From the NCBI GenBank assembly GCA_023565505.1, contig JAIMBI010000016.1, positions 1 to 64,000 of the forward strand: 64,000 bases of DNA, written 5' to 3'. This DNA is from Actinomycetes bacterium. GTDB taxonomy: Bacteria; Bacillota; Sulfobacillia; Sulfobacillales; JAIMBI01. The notes below the pieces were generated by a model, which worked only from the letters and a program-made list of their open reading frames with translations, was not told where the DNA came from and did no database searches. This document shows positions 8,759 through 18,149 of the stretch, in pieces. Each line of letters starts with the position of its first letter. Within the stretch, counting starts at the first letter, position 1. The position numbers were made by a program, and so were the translations under genes.

Positions 8759-10923
8759 GCGGCGGCGAGGTCGTCGTCGCCGGCCGCACGCTCGTGGACC
8801 TAAGGCCCTTCCGCGCCGCCGACGGCCGCCGGGTCGACCCCGTGGACCGCAATGCGGCCGACCTGGTGGCGCCGGAGGTGGCGCGGCAGGGGCGGTTCGT
8901 GGTGTACGCCCGCACCCCCCGGCGCCTGTACGCCGCCGCCGTCTGGCCGCCGTCGCCCGACACCCTCGCCGCCCTGGCCGGGCTCGGGTTGCCGGTGGTC
9001 GTGGGGCGCATCGAGGCGGATGGCCTGAGGGCCGTCCACGAGCGGCTGTGGGGCGGCGGTCGGGCGCGCCTGGGGGAGCTTCTGGCACGGGCGGGCAAGG
9101 TGGCCGCCGAGGAGGTGTCGCGCGCCTTGGAGCGCCAGCGCCGCCAGGGCGGGCGCCTGGGCCAGCACCTGGTGGCGGAGGGGCGGGTGACGCACTGGGA
9201 CCTGGCGGAGGCGGTGGCGCGCCAGGCGGGGCTCGCCTTGGTCGACCTCGTGTCGGGCCGGGGTGTGCGTCCTCCCGCCGCCCTGTTCGCCTTGGCGGAC
9301 GAGACGTTCTGGCGCGACCGCCTGTGCGTGCCGTTGGCGGAGGGCGGCGGCATCCTCACGTTGGCCATGGTCGACCCCTCCGACCGGGAGACGGTGCGGG
9401 CGCTCGCCTCTCGCACCGGGCTCGCCGTGCGCCCGGTGGTCACCGGGTACCGCGACGTGCTGTGGGCGCTCGACGCCCACTATCGCGACCGCCGCCTCGC
9501 CGCCAGCACCGAGTCTCTGCGCCGCGCCCGTCCGGACGACAGCGCCGCCACCCCCCTAAGCCGCGGCCAGCGGCTGACCGCCCTCGCCCTGGCCGCCGCC
9601 CTGGCGGTCGGGTTGGCGCGCGCGCCCCTGGCCACCCTGACGGCGGCTCTGGCCCTGTGCCAGGGCCTCTACCTGGCGGTCCTCCTCTTCCGCCTGGCGA
9701 TGATCGGCAGCGCCGGCGCCGCCGGACCGGAGGTGCGCATCGACCCGGCCGAGGTGGCCGCCCTGGACGAGGCCTCGCTCCCGCCCTACACGGTACTCGT
9801 GGCCGCCTACCACGAGGAGAAGGTCCTGCCCACGCTGGCGCGCGCCCTGGCCGCCCTCGACTACCCCAAGGACCGCCTGGAGGTGAAGCTCCTCCTGGAG
9901 GCGGACGATCCGGGCACCGTCAACGCCGCCCGCGCCCTCTCCCTGCCTCCGTACGTGGACATCGTCGTCGTCCCGCCGGCCCCGCCCCGCACGAAGCCCA
10001 AGGCCCTCAACTACGGGCTGGCGCAGGCGCGCGGCCGCTACCTCGTCATCTACGATGCGGAGGACCTGCCCGAGTCGGACCAGCTGAAGAAGGCGGTCAT
10101 CGCCTTCCGCCGCTCGCCCCCCGACGTGGCCTGCGTGCAGGCGAAGCTCTCGTACTTCAACGCGGACGAGAACCTTCTCACCCGCTGGTTCACTGCCGAA
10201 TACGCCATGTGGTTCGACGTCCTCCTGCCGGCGCTGCACGCCCGCCGTCTGCCCATCCCCCTGGGCGGCACCTCGAACCACTTCCGCACCGACGCCCTGC
10301 GCGCCGTCGGCATGTGGGACCCGTACAACGTGGCCGAGGACGCCGATTTGGGCATGCGCCTGCACAAGCTCGGCTACCGCACCGTGGTCATGGACTCCAC
10401 CACGTACGAGGAGGCCAACTCCGAGTTCGTCAACTGGGTGCGCCAGCGCTCGCGCTGGACGAAGGGGTACATGCAGACCTGGCTCGTGCACATGCGCCAT
10501 CCCTTGCGCCTGTGGCGCGAGCTCGGGGGGCGGGGGTTCGCCGCCTTCCAGCTCATGGTGGGGGGGACGCCGGCGATGCTCCTCGTCACCCCCGTGCTCT
10601 GGGCCCTCACCACCGCCTGGTTCCTCACCCGCGCCCGCCTCGTGCCCGACCTCTTCCCCGCCCCCCTGTACTACCTGTCCCTGTTCAACCTGGCGGTGTC
10701 GAACTTCGCCTTCACCTACCTCGACCTCGTGGGCATCGCTCGCCGTGGGGCGTGGCGGCTGGTGCGTTGGGCCCTGTTCGCCCCCGCCTACTGGTCGATC
10801 ATGCCGATCGCGGCCTGGAAGGCGGCGTGGCAGGTGGTGCGCCGACCCTCCTTCTGGGAGAAGACCGAGCACGGTCTCACCGCCATCCGCCCGGAGGACG
10901 CACAGCCGGGGGCGATGGCGTGA
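8755..10923 (+). CDS. MshEN (GspE N-terminal)-domain / family 2 glycosyltransferase fusion protein
   Basis: Tandem RLGELLARAGKVAAEEVSRALERQ and RLGQHLVAEGRVTHWDLAEAVARQ; GT2 core TVLVAAYHEEKVLPTLARAL ... EDADLGMRLHKLGY ... QRSRW; C-terminal TMs. Confidence 0.9.
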   Translation: MSGGEVVVAGRTLVDLRPFRAADGRRVDPVDRNAADLVAPEVARQGRFVVYARTPRRLYAAAVWPPSPDTLAALAGLGLPVVVGRIEADGLRAVHERLWGGGRARLGELLARAGKVAAEEVSRALERQRRQGGRLGQHLVAEGRVTHWDLAEAVARQAGLALVDLVSGRGVRPPAALFALADETFWRDRLCVPLAEGGGILTLAMVDPSDRETVRALASRTGLAVRPVVTGYRDVLWALDAHYRDRRLAASTESLRRARPDDSAATPLSRGQRLTALALAAALAVGLARAPLATLTAALALCQGLYLAVLLFRLAMIGSAGAAGPEVRIDPAEVAALDEASLPPYTVLVAAYHEEKVLPTLARALAALDYPKDRLEVKLLLEADDPGTVNAARALSLPPYVDIVVVPPAPPRTKPKALNYGLAQARGRYLVIYDAEDLPESDQLKKAVIAFRRSPPDVACVQAKLSYFNADENLLTRWFTAEYAMWFDVLLPALHARRLPIPLGGTSNHFRTDALRAVGMWDPYNVAEDADLGMRLHKLGYRTVVMDSTTYEEANSEFVNWVRQRSRWTKGYMQTWLVHMRHPLRLWRELGGRGFAAFQLMVGGTPAMLLVTPVLWALTTAWFLTRARLVPDLFPAPLYYLSLFNLAVSNFAFTYLDLVGIARRGAWRLVRWALFAPAYWSIMPIAAWKAAWQVVRRPSFWEKTEHGLTAIRPEDAQPGAMA

Positions 10924-12506
10924 CGGCCGCGCCGACGCCCTCGCCCGGGGTACCTACCGTCCCCGCCCCGGAGGCCCCCGTCCTGGCGGCGCTCGCCTTC
11001 GCCCTGAGCCTCGCCCTCGGGCTCTACCTCAACCTGCGCCTGGGCATCGTCGAGGGCGACGCCATGTCGCGCGTGGCCGACGCCTTCTACGTCCTGTTCA
11101 GCCGCGACCCCCACCTGGGGGCGATCGGCTTCGTGTGGAACCCGCTCCCGTCGCTCCTCGCCCTCCCCCTCGTGGCCCTGCGCCCCCTGCTTCCCGCCCT
11201 GGTGACGCGGGGGTTGGCGGCGGTCGTCGTGTCGAGCGCCTTGGCCGCTGTGGCGGTCCGCGCCCTCGTGCGCCTTGCGGCCCGCATGGGGCTGGGGGCC
11301 GCGCCCCGCATCGCCTTCGCCCTCGCCTGGCTGGCCAACCCCCTGGTCCTCCTCTACGGCGCGGACGGCATGACCGACCTCATGTTCCTGGCCGCCGTCC
11401 TGGCCGCCCTCGACGGCGTGGCCGCCTACTTGGACGGGGCGGGGGTGATGGCCTTGGCCGGTGGGGGGATGTGGCTGGCGGCCGCCTTCCTCATCCGGTA
11501 CGAGGCGGCGGCGGCGGCGGCAGGCCTCACCCTCGGCCTGGCCTTCGCCCTGGTGCGCCAGGGCAGGGGGCGGCGCGAGGTGGAGGGGCTCCTCCTCGTC
11601 TTCACCGCACCCGTCGTCTACGCCGCCTTCCTCTGGCTGTTCGCCAACTGGCTCATCATGAAGGACCCGCTGTACTTCGTCCTTTCGCCCTACGGCAACG
11701 CCTCCCAGATCGCCACGGGAGGGTACGCTACGCCCGCCCTGGCCCAGGCGGCCCACCGCCTGGGGGCGACGCTGGCCTACGCGGCCCGGCGCCTCCTCCT
11801 CTTCCCGCCCGCCGCGCCGGCGCTCCTGCTCGCCCCCGCCGTGTGGCTCGCCGGCCGCCGCGGCGACGCGCTGCCGGCGGCGTGGCTCGGCCTCATGGCC
11901 GTGCCGGCGCTGGAGTGCGCCTTCCTGTACGCCGGCCGCCTGGCGGGATGGGACCGCTTCTTCCTCGCCTACGTGCCGGCCGGGTTCGTCCTCGCCGCCT
12001 GGCTGGTGGGCCAGGTGCCCGCCGCGCCGCGCACGGCGGTCGGCTTGGCCGCGGCGCTCCTCCTGACGGCGGGCGACGCCGGCACCCTGTGGGCCCTCAC
12101 CACCCCCCTGGGGCACGGCGATCGGGCGGTGGTGCAGGCCGTGCTGGCGGGAGAGCGGCAGCACCCCTTCGCCGAGGCCGACGCCGTCGACGCCTATCTG
12201 GACCGCCGTCCCGACGCCACCGTGCTCGCCGACACGTTCCTCGCCGGGGCGGTGGTGGTGCGCGACGAACGCCCGCGCCGGTTCGTCGTCACGTCCGACC
12301 GGGACTTCGCCTCCGTGCTGGCCAGCCCGCGCGGCCGCGTGCGCTACCTCCTGGTGCCGCGGCCCACGGGCCTGGGCGCGCTCGACGCCGTCAACCGCGC
12401 CTACCCCCGACTGTGGGCGGGCGGCGTGGCCTGGGCGCGCCTCGTGCGCGCCTTCCCGGGTCCGGACGGCTTCCGCCTGTACTCCGTGGGGCCGGCGGCG
12501 CCCTGA
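10920..12506 (+). CDS. Polytopic membrane protein, ArnT/PMT-like glycosyltransferase or mannosyltransferase
   Basis: Many TM segments, early acidic loop GIVEGDAMSR, overlaps upstream gene by ATGA-type junction. Confidence 0.65.
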   Translation: MTAAPTPSPGVPTVPAPEAPVLAALAFALSLALGLYLNLRLGIVEGDAMSRVADAFYVLFSRDPHLGAIGFVWNPLPSLLALPLVALRPLLPALVTRGLAAVVVSSALAAVAVRALVRLAARMGLGAAPRIAFALAWLANPLVLLYGADGMTDLMFLAAVLAALDGVAAYLDGAGVMALAGGGMWLAAAFLIRYEAAAAAAGLTLGLAFALVRQGRGRREVEGLLLVFTAPVVYAAFLWLFANWLIMKDPLYFVLSPYGNASQIATGGYATPALAQAAHRLGATLAYAARRLLLFPPAAPALLLAPAVWLAGRRGDALPAAWLGLMAVPALECAFLYAGRLAGWDRFFLAYVPAGFVLAAWLVGQVPAAPRTAVGLAAALLLTAGDAGTLWALTTPLGHGDRAVVQAVLAGERQHPFAEADAVDAYLDRRPDATVLADTFLAGAVVVRDERPRRFVVTSDRDFASVLASPRGRVRYLLVPRPTGLGALDAVNRAYPRLWAGGVAWARLVRAFPGPDGFRLYSVGPAAP

Positions 12507-12596
12507 CGGCGGCCGCTCCGCGCCCGCCATGGCGGTGTTGATCACCATGATGGAAAATGCATTATGATGGTAGCTTGCATGTTAGGGGGACAACCC

Positions 12597-12977
12597 ATGG
12601 CCGGCGATTCCGACCCCCGCGCCGCCCCCGCCCCGGGCCGCCACTTCGTGGCCTTCGTCCTCCTCGCCCTCGCCTCGGCGGGTCCCAGCCACCCGCCGGC
12701 GATCGCGCACTGGCTCGCGCGGTCGCTGCCGGGCGGGATGCGGCCGGACCTCCCGACCCTCTACCGCACCCTCCAGGCCCTGGAGCGGGAGGGTGCGGTG
12801 CGCTCCACGTGGGCCACCGGGCGCGGCCCGGCCCGCCACGTCTACGCCCTGACGCCGGCGGGGTGGGAAGAGCTTCGGGCGCGTGCCGACGACGTGCGCC
12901 GAAGCCGCGACAACCTCGACTTCTTCCTCGCCCAACTCGAACGCCTGGGCGAGAACGGGGGGCTCATGCATGGCTGA
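12597..12977 (+). CDS. PadR-family transcriptional regulator
   Basis: DLPTLYRTLQALEREGAVRSTWATGRGPARHVYALTPAGWEEL; RBS GGGGGA. Confidence 0.8.
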   Translation: MAGDSDPRAAPAPGRHFVAFVLLALASAGPSHPPAIAHWLARSLPGGMRPDLPTLYRTLQALEREGAVRSTWATGRGPARHVYALTPAGWEELRARADDVRRSRDNLDFFLAQLERLGENGGLMHG

Positions 12978-14250
12978 CGCCGGCGCGGCGCAGCGCCCTG
13001 CCCTGCGGCCGACGACGGCCATTTGGGTGGCGGCGCTCGGGCATTTGCTCAACGACATGTACGGCAACGTCTACCCGGTGGTCGTACCGCTCCTCATGGG
13101 CCCGTTGCGCATGGGCGTGACGGCGGCCGCCATGGTGAACTCGGTGAACGGGCTGACGGCCGCACTCCTGCAGCCGTTCTGGGGGATGGCCGCCGACCGG
13201 CGCGGGGGCCTAAGGTTTTTGCCCTACGCCTTGCTCGGGGGCGCCGCCGCCGTCGGCCTGTTGGGCTTCTCCCCCTCGTACCCGGTGCTGCTCTTCCTGA
13301 CGCTGGCCGCCGCCGCCGGAAACTCCGCCTACCATCCCCCGGCCGCCGCCCTGGTGCACGCCTCGAGCGGCACGCGCAAGGGCGCCGGCATGTCCGTCTT
13401 CATGGTGGCGGGCAACGTCGGCCGTTCCCTCGGCCCGGCGCTGGCGGCGCTGTTGGCCCTGGCCGCGGGCGTGCGCGGCGTCGGCCTGGTGGCGTTGCCC
13501 GGGGTGGCCGTCGCCTTGTGGATCGGCGTCCAGCTCGGGCGCATGGAGCGGCACGGCGCCCGCGCGCCCCACGCCCCGGCCGAGGAGGGTGCGGGCGGGC
13601 ACGGGCACGGACACGCGCACGCCGAGGCCGTCCCCCTCCGGGATCTCGCGCGCCTGGTGCGGGCGCGGGGGTGGGCGATCGTCCTCCTCCTCCTCATGTC
13701 GGCGTCGCGCTCCATCGTCACCAGCGCGGTCATCGCCTTCCTCCCTCTCCGCTACCACCTGAGCGGCGGCCCGGTGCTGACGAGCTCGGCGTTCATCGCC
13801 GTCATGCTCCTCGTCGGCGGCGTGGGGAACGCCCTGGGGGGCACGCTCTCCGACCGGGTGCCCCGCACCTGGGTGGTGGCGGTGGCCTCCCTCCTGGCCG
13901 CTGCCGCCATGGCCCTGTTTGTCGACGCACGCGGCGTGACCTCGCTCGTCCTCCTCGCCCTGGCGGGCTTCTTCGCCATGAGCGTGAGCTCGGTGGTGAT
14001 CGTCCTGGGCCAGGAGCTCTTCCCCGACAACGTCGCCCTGGCCTCCGGCATCGTCCTGGGCTGGGGCAACGCCGCCGCCTCTCTCGGCGTCGCCGCCCTG
14101 GCGGTGATCGCCGGGCGGTGGGGGATCGACGCCGCCCTGTTCGGGGCCGCCGGCGTGGCCGCGGTCGGCACCCCGCTTGCGCTCGTGTTCCCGCGCGCGC
14201 GGGCGAACGCCGTCCCCCACGCCCTCGCCGCCCCGGGTGCGGCCGGCTGA
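12970..14250 (+). CDS. MFS transporter (fosmidomycin-resistance/Fsr-like)
   Basis: LGHLLNDMYGNVYPVVVPLLM, GNSAYHPPAAALVH; His-rich loop GGHGHGHAHAE. Confidence 0.8.
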   Translation: MADAGAAQRPALRPTTAIWVAALGHLLNDMYGNVYPVVVPLLMGPLRMGVTAAAMVNSVNGLTAALLQPFWGMAADRRGGLRFLPYALLGGAAAVGLLGFSPSYPVLLFLTLAAAAGNSAYHPPAAALVHASSGTRKGAGMSVFMVAGNVGRSLGPALAALLALAAGVRGVGLVALPGVAVALWIGVQLGRMERHGARAPHAPAEEGAGGHGHGHAHAEAVPLRDLARLVRARGWAIVLLLLMSASRSIVTSAVIAFLPLRYHLSGGPVLTSSAFIAVMLLVGGVGNALGGTLSDRVPRTWVVAVASLLAAAAMALFVDARGVTSLVLLALAGFFAMSVSSVVIVLGQELFPDNVALASGIVLGWGNAAASLGVAALAVIAGRWGIDAALFGAAGVAAVGTPLALVFPRARANAVPHALAAPGAAG

Positions 14251-14303
14251 CGGCCCGCGGCCCCTCGGGGCGGTGCTTCGCGGCGCGGCCAGCGCTCGCT
14301 CGG

Positions 14304-15287
14304 TCAGAGGGAGGCGAAGGTGCGCCGGATCGCGGCGAGATCGGCCCCCGCCGCCAGCAGCAGGAGGAGGAGGATGCGCGCCTTCGACGCCCCAAGCCAG
14401 CGGGCGGGGATGAGGCCGCGCCGCAAAAGGTCGATCTCGGCCCCCGGGGCGCCGTAGGTGCGCGTGAGGACGGGTCCGGCGCCGGTGCGGGACGATAGCA
14501 CCACGGGGATGCGCGCCGCCACGTCGCCGAGGGCGTCCGCCATGGGGGACGGCACGTGCCCGCCGCCCAGGGCCTGGACGACGAGAGCCGCATAACCCCG
14601 CTCCGGCAGCGTCCGGACGTCGTCACCGTCCTCGAACAGGGCGGCCGTGACCACGGCCACCCGCGGCGGCGGCGATTTCGGCAGGGAAGGCAGGTGGGGC
14701 AGCTCCCCCACGGGCCGGAGCCGGATGGACACCTCGCCCTCGGAGATCCAGCCCAGCGGGCCCAGAGGGGCAGAGGTGAAGGCATCCGGCCGCGTGGTGT
14801 GGGCCTTGCGCACGAACCGGGCGGCGTGCACCTCGTCGTTCATCACCACGAGCGTCCCCAACCCGCGGGCGGCGGGAGTGGCGGCAACGCGCAGGGCCGC
14901 GGCGAGATTGGCCGGGCCGTCGGCACCGGGGCGGGTGGGGTCGCGCATGGCGCCGGTGACCACCACGGGCGCCTCCTGACGGAGCATGAGGTCGAGGGCG
15001 AAGGCCACCTCTTCCAGCGTGTCGGTGCCCAGGGTGACGACGAAGCCGTCGTCGCCTTCGCCAAGCCCGGCCTCGACCGCCCGTACGATGTCCGCCAAAT
15101 CGGCCGGGCCGACGTCGGCCGACCGCACGCGGCGAAGGGCTTGGGTGCGAACCGTCCACGAGGATGGAGGGGCGGCCTGACGCACCAGGGAGTCCGCGTC
15201 CAGGGACGGGAGGACCCCGCCCGCCCGACGCCTCGCCGACGCGATCGTCCCGCCCAGGGAGAGGACGCGGATCCTTGGTGCGCGCAT
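14304..15287 (-). CDS. Asparaginase family protein
   Basis: VLSLGGTIAS, VVTLGTDTLEEVAFAL, VVVTGAMRDPTRPGADGPANLAAAL. Confidence 0.85.
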   Translation of the reverse strand: MRAPRIRVLSLGGTIASARRRAGGVLPSLDADSLVRQAAPPSSWTVRTQALRRVRSADVGPADLADIVRAVEAGLGEGDDGFVVTLGTDTLEEVAFALDLMLRQEAPVVVTGAMRDPTRPGADGPANLAAALRVAATPAARGLGTLVVMNDEVHAARFVRKAHTTRPDAFTSAPLGPLGWISEGEVSIRLRPVGELPHLPSLPKSPPPRVAVVTAALFEDGDDVRTLPERGYAALVVQALGGGHVPSPMADALGDVAARIPVVLSSRTGAGPVLTRTYGAPGAEIDLLRRGLIPARWLGASKARILLLLLLAAGADLAAIRRTFASL

Positions 15288-15544
15288 CGTTCGCCCTCCT
15301 GGCGCATAGTGGGGAACCCGATGCCCGGGCCGCCGGCCGCCGTGCACCTGCGCGTCGGCGGGGGCGCGCTGCCGGCGCGATATCTCACTATATAGGATTA
15401 CATGCGAGACGCGGTACCCGAACGGGCCCTGAACTGCTTGTCGCCATGCAGGAAGGGTGGAAATGAGCGAAGAATTCCCACAGCGTCCCCTCCGATGAGT
15501 CTCATATATCGGGACTGCACCGTTCGCCCTGAGGAGGGATCGCC

Positions 15545-17032
15545 GTGGCGACCGTGGCGGTTGTCGACCTGCCCGAGGACGCACGACTCGACGACGCCCT
15601 TGCCAACCAAGATCTGCGCCCGGTGCCCGTTCGCCAGCGGACGTGGACGTGGTACAACTTCATGGCCGTGTGGATGGGCATGATCCACAACATCTTCAAC
15701 TACGAGGTGGCGGCCAGCCTCATCGCCGTCGGCATGGGGGTGTGGCAGGCCATCCTGACCATCCTCACCGGCAACGTCCTGCTGCTCGTCGTCCTGTACC
15801 TCAACGGCCGGCTGGGCAGGCGGTATGGAACGCCGTTCCCCGTGGTGGCGAGGGCCCCCTTCGGCGTGCTGGGTGCCAACATCCCGGCGCTGGTGCGCGC
15901 CCTCGTCGCCATCGGGTGGTTCGGCATCCAGGCCTACCTCGGAAGCACGGCGCTCAACGCGCTTCTCGCCGCCGTCTTCCCGTGGTGGGGCGCCATGTCG
16001 GCGCACATCTCCGGCGTCGGCCTGCCGCTCAACGGGCTCATCTCCGTCCTCATCTACTGGTGCCTGTTCGTCCTCGTCGTCAACCACGGCATGGAGACTG
16101 TCCGACGCTTCGAGGGCTGGGCCGGTCCGGTGGTCCTCGTGGTCGCCCTGGGCCTCATCGTGTGGGCCGTGTCCGTCGCCCACGGCTTCGGCCCCCTCTT
16201 CGCCCAGAAGTCGAAGTTCACCTCGTTCGGCGCCTTTCTGCCCGCCTACTTCGCCGGCGTCACCAGCATCATGGGCACCTGGGCCACACTGGGGCTCAAC
16301 ATCCCCGACTTCACCCGCTTCGCCCGCAGCGACCGCGATCAGATCATCGGCCAGGCGTTGGGGCTCCCCCTCGCCACCTTGGTGTTTTCCTTCATGAGCA
16401 TCCTCATCACATCGGGCACCATCGTCGCCTTCGGCTCCGCCATCTGGGACCCCGTCACCCTCATCCAGAAGTTCCACAACCCGTTGGTCATCATCCTCGG
16501 CGCCGCCGCCCTCACGGTGGCCACCCTGTCGGTCAACGTGGCGGCGAACATCGTATCGCCGGCGTACGACCTTTCGAATCTGCTCCCGCGCCGCATCGAC
16601 TTCCGCACGGGTGCCATCCTGACGATCGTCATCGCCCTGGTCATGATGCCGTGGCGCCTCCTGGCCAACCCGACGGCCATCTTCGACCTCCTCGGCTGGA
16701 GCGGCGGGTTCATCGCCCCCGCCACCGCCATCTTGCTGGTGGACTGCTGGGTGCGGCGCCGCGGGCACCTGGACGTCGCCCAGCTCTACCGCCGTAACGG
16801 CATCTACGAGTATCTCAACGGCTTCAACTGGTGGGCGGTGGCCATCCTGGTCGTCGGCATGCTCCTGTCGAACATCGGCTCGGTCGTGCCGGGTCTCAAA
16901 GCCCTGTACACGTACTCCTACTTCGTCGGCTTCGCCTTCGCCTTCCTCGCCTATTGGGGACTCACCGCCGTGACGGGCGAGGCGCGCCCCGCCTATGCCC
17001 CGGGCGCCGAAGGCGCAGCCGGCGACACGTAA
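15545..17032 (+). CDS. NCS1-family permease (cytosine/purine/allantoin/hydantoin type)
   Basis: WMGMIHNIFNYEVAASL, RYGTPFPVVARAPFGVLGANIPALVRALVAIGWFGIQ. Confidence 0.9.
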   Translation: MATVAVVDLPEDARLDDALANQDLRPVPVRQRTWTWYNFMAVWMGMIHNIFNYEVAASLIAVGMGVWQAILTILTGNVLLLVVLYLNGRLGRRYGTPFPVVARAPFGVLGANIPALVRALVAIGWFGIQAYLGSTALNALLAAVFPWWGAMSAHISGVGLPLNGLISVLIYWCLFVLVVNHGMETVRRFEGWAGPVVLVVALGLIVWAVSVAHGFGPLFAQKSKFTSFGAFLPAYFAGVTSIMGTWATLGLNIPDFTRFARSDRDQIIGQALGLPLATLVFSFMSILITSGTIVAFGSAIWDPVTLIQKFHNPLVIILGAAALTVATLSVNVAANIVSPAYDLSNLLPRRIDFRTGAILTIVIALVMMPWRLLANPTAIFDLLGWSGGFIAPATAILLVDCWVRRRGHLDVAQLYRRNGIYEYLNGFNWWAVAILVVGMLLSNIGSVVPGLKALYTYSYFVGFAFAFLAYWGLTAVTGEARPAYAPGAEGAAGDT

Positions 17033-17112
17033 CCGAACCGTGCGGGAAAGGGGGGCGGCCGGCGCCGCCCCTCTTCTCGCGTTGCGCCCGCCTGCCGGCG
17101 TCCCGCTGGCCT

Positions 17113-18138
17113 TCAGGGCACAAGCACGATCTTGCCGAACACGTCGCGGGCGGCGACGCGCTCGTGGCTGCGCCGCGCGTCGGAGAGGGGAAGGACGCTG
17201 TCCACGACGGGGCGGAGCGCGCCCTCGGCGCAGAGCTCGAGCACGCGGCGGTACTCCGTCACCGTCGCCCGGTAGGCGCCGAGGAGGCGGGCCTCCTTGC
17301 GGAAGAAGGAGATGACGTCGAGGTCGACGCGTTCGCCCGCGTGGGCGCCGCAGGTCACCACGGCGCCGCCCGGCGCCACGAGGGCGAGGCTCTCCTCCAG
17401 CACGGCGCCGCCGATGTGCTCGATCACCGCGTCGGGGCCGTCCCCGCCGGTGATCTCGCGCACGCGCGCCGCCCAGTCGGGCCGGCTGTAGTTCACCGCC
17501 GCGTTCGCCCCCAGGTCGAGGGCACGGGCGCACTTCGCCTCCGTGGAGGCGGTGGCCACGACGCGCGCCCCCATGAGGCGGGCGATCTGGACGGCGGCGC
17601 TGCCCACGCCGCTGCCCGCGGCGTGGACCAGCACCCACATGCCTTCCGCGATGCCGGCGAGCTGTGCCATGTGCCATGCCGTGCCAAACGCGGCGGGCAC
17701 GGCGGCGGCGTGGACGTCGTCGAGCCCCGGGGGCACCCGCGCCAGGGCGACGGCCGGGGCCAGGGCGTACTCGGCGTAGCCGCCGTCCGCGTCGAGCCCC
17801 GGCAGGGTGCCCTGGCGGCACAGGTTGGCGCGCCCGGTCCGGCACATGCGGCACCGGCCGCAGGTCCAGCCCAAGGTGACCACGGCGCGGTCCCCGGGGG
17901 CGAAGTCGACCACGTCCGCCCCCACGGCCACGACGGTGCCCGCATAGTCGCGTCCGAGGATGTGCGGCAGCCGCACCTGGCGGCGCGAGACGCCGGCGCG
18001 GATGTCGAGATCGAGGTGGTTGACGGCGCACGCCCCTACCCGCAACAGCACCTCACCCGGCCCCGGCGCCGGCGGGGGGATCTCCTCCAGGCGCAGGACC
18101 TCGGGCCCGCCGAAGCGGTGGAAGCGCACGGCCCGCAC
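17113..18138 (-). CDS. Zinc-type alcohol dehydrogenase / quinone oxidoreductase family
   Basis: ACAVNHLDLDIRAG, LGRDYAGTVVAVGADV, CGRCRMCRTGRANLC, AAGSGVGSAAVQIAR. Confidence 0.88.
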   Translation of the reverse strand: MRAVRFHRFGGPEVLRLEEIPPPAPGPGEVLLRVGACAVNHLDLDIRAGVSRRQVRLPHILGRDYAGTVVAVGADVVDFAPGDRAVVTLGWTCGRCRMCRTGRANLCRQGTLPGLDADGGYAEYALAPAVALARVPPGLDDVHAAAVPAAFGTAWHMAQLAGIAEGMWVLVHAAGSGVGSAAVQIARLMGARVVATASTEAKCARALDLGANAAVNYSRPDWAARVREITGGDGPDAVIEHIGGAVLEESLALVAPGGAVVTCGAHAGERVDLDVISFFRKEARLLGAYRATVTEYRRVLELCAEGALRPVVDSVLPLSDARRSHERVAARDVFGKIVLVP

Positions 18139-18149
18139 GTCGTCTCCCC

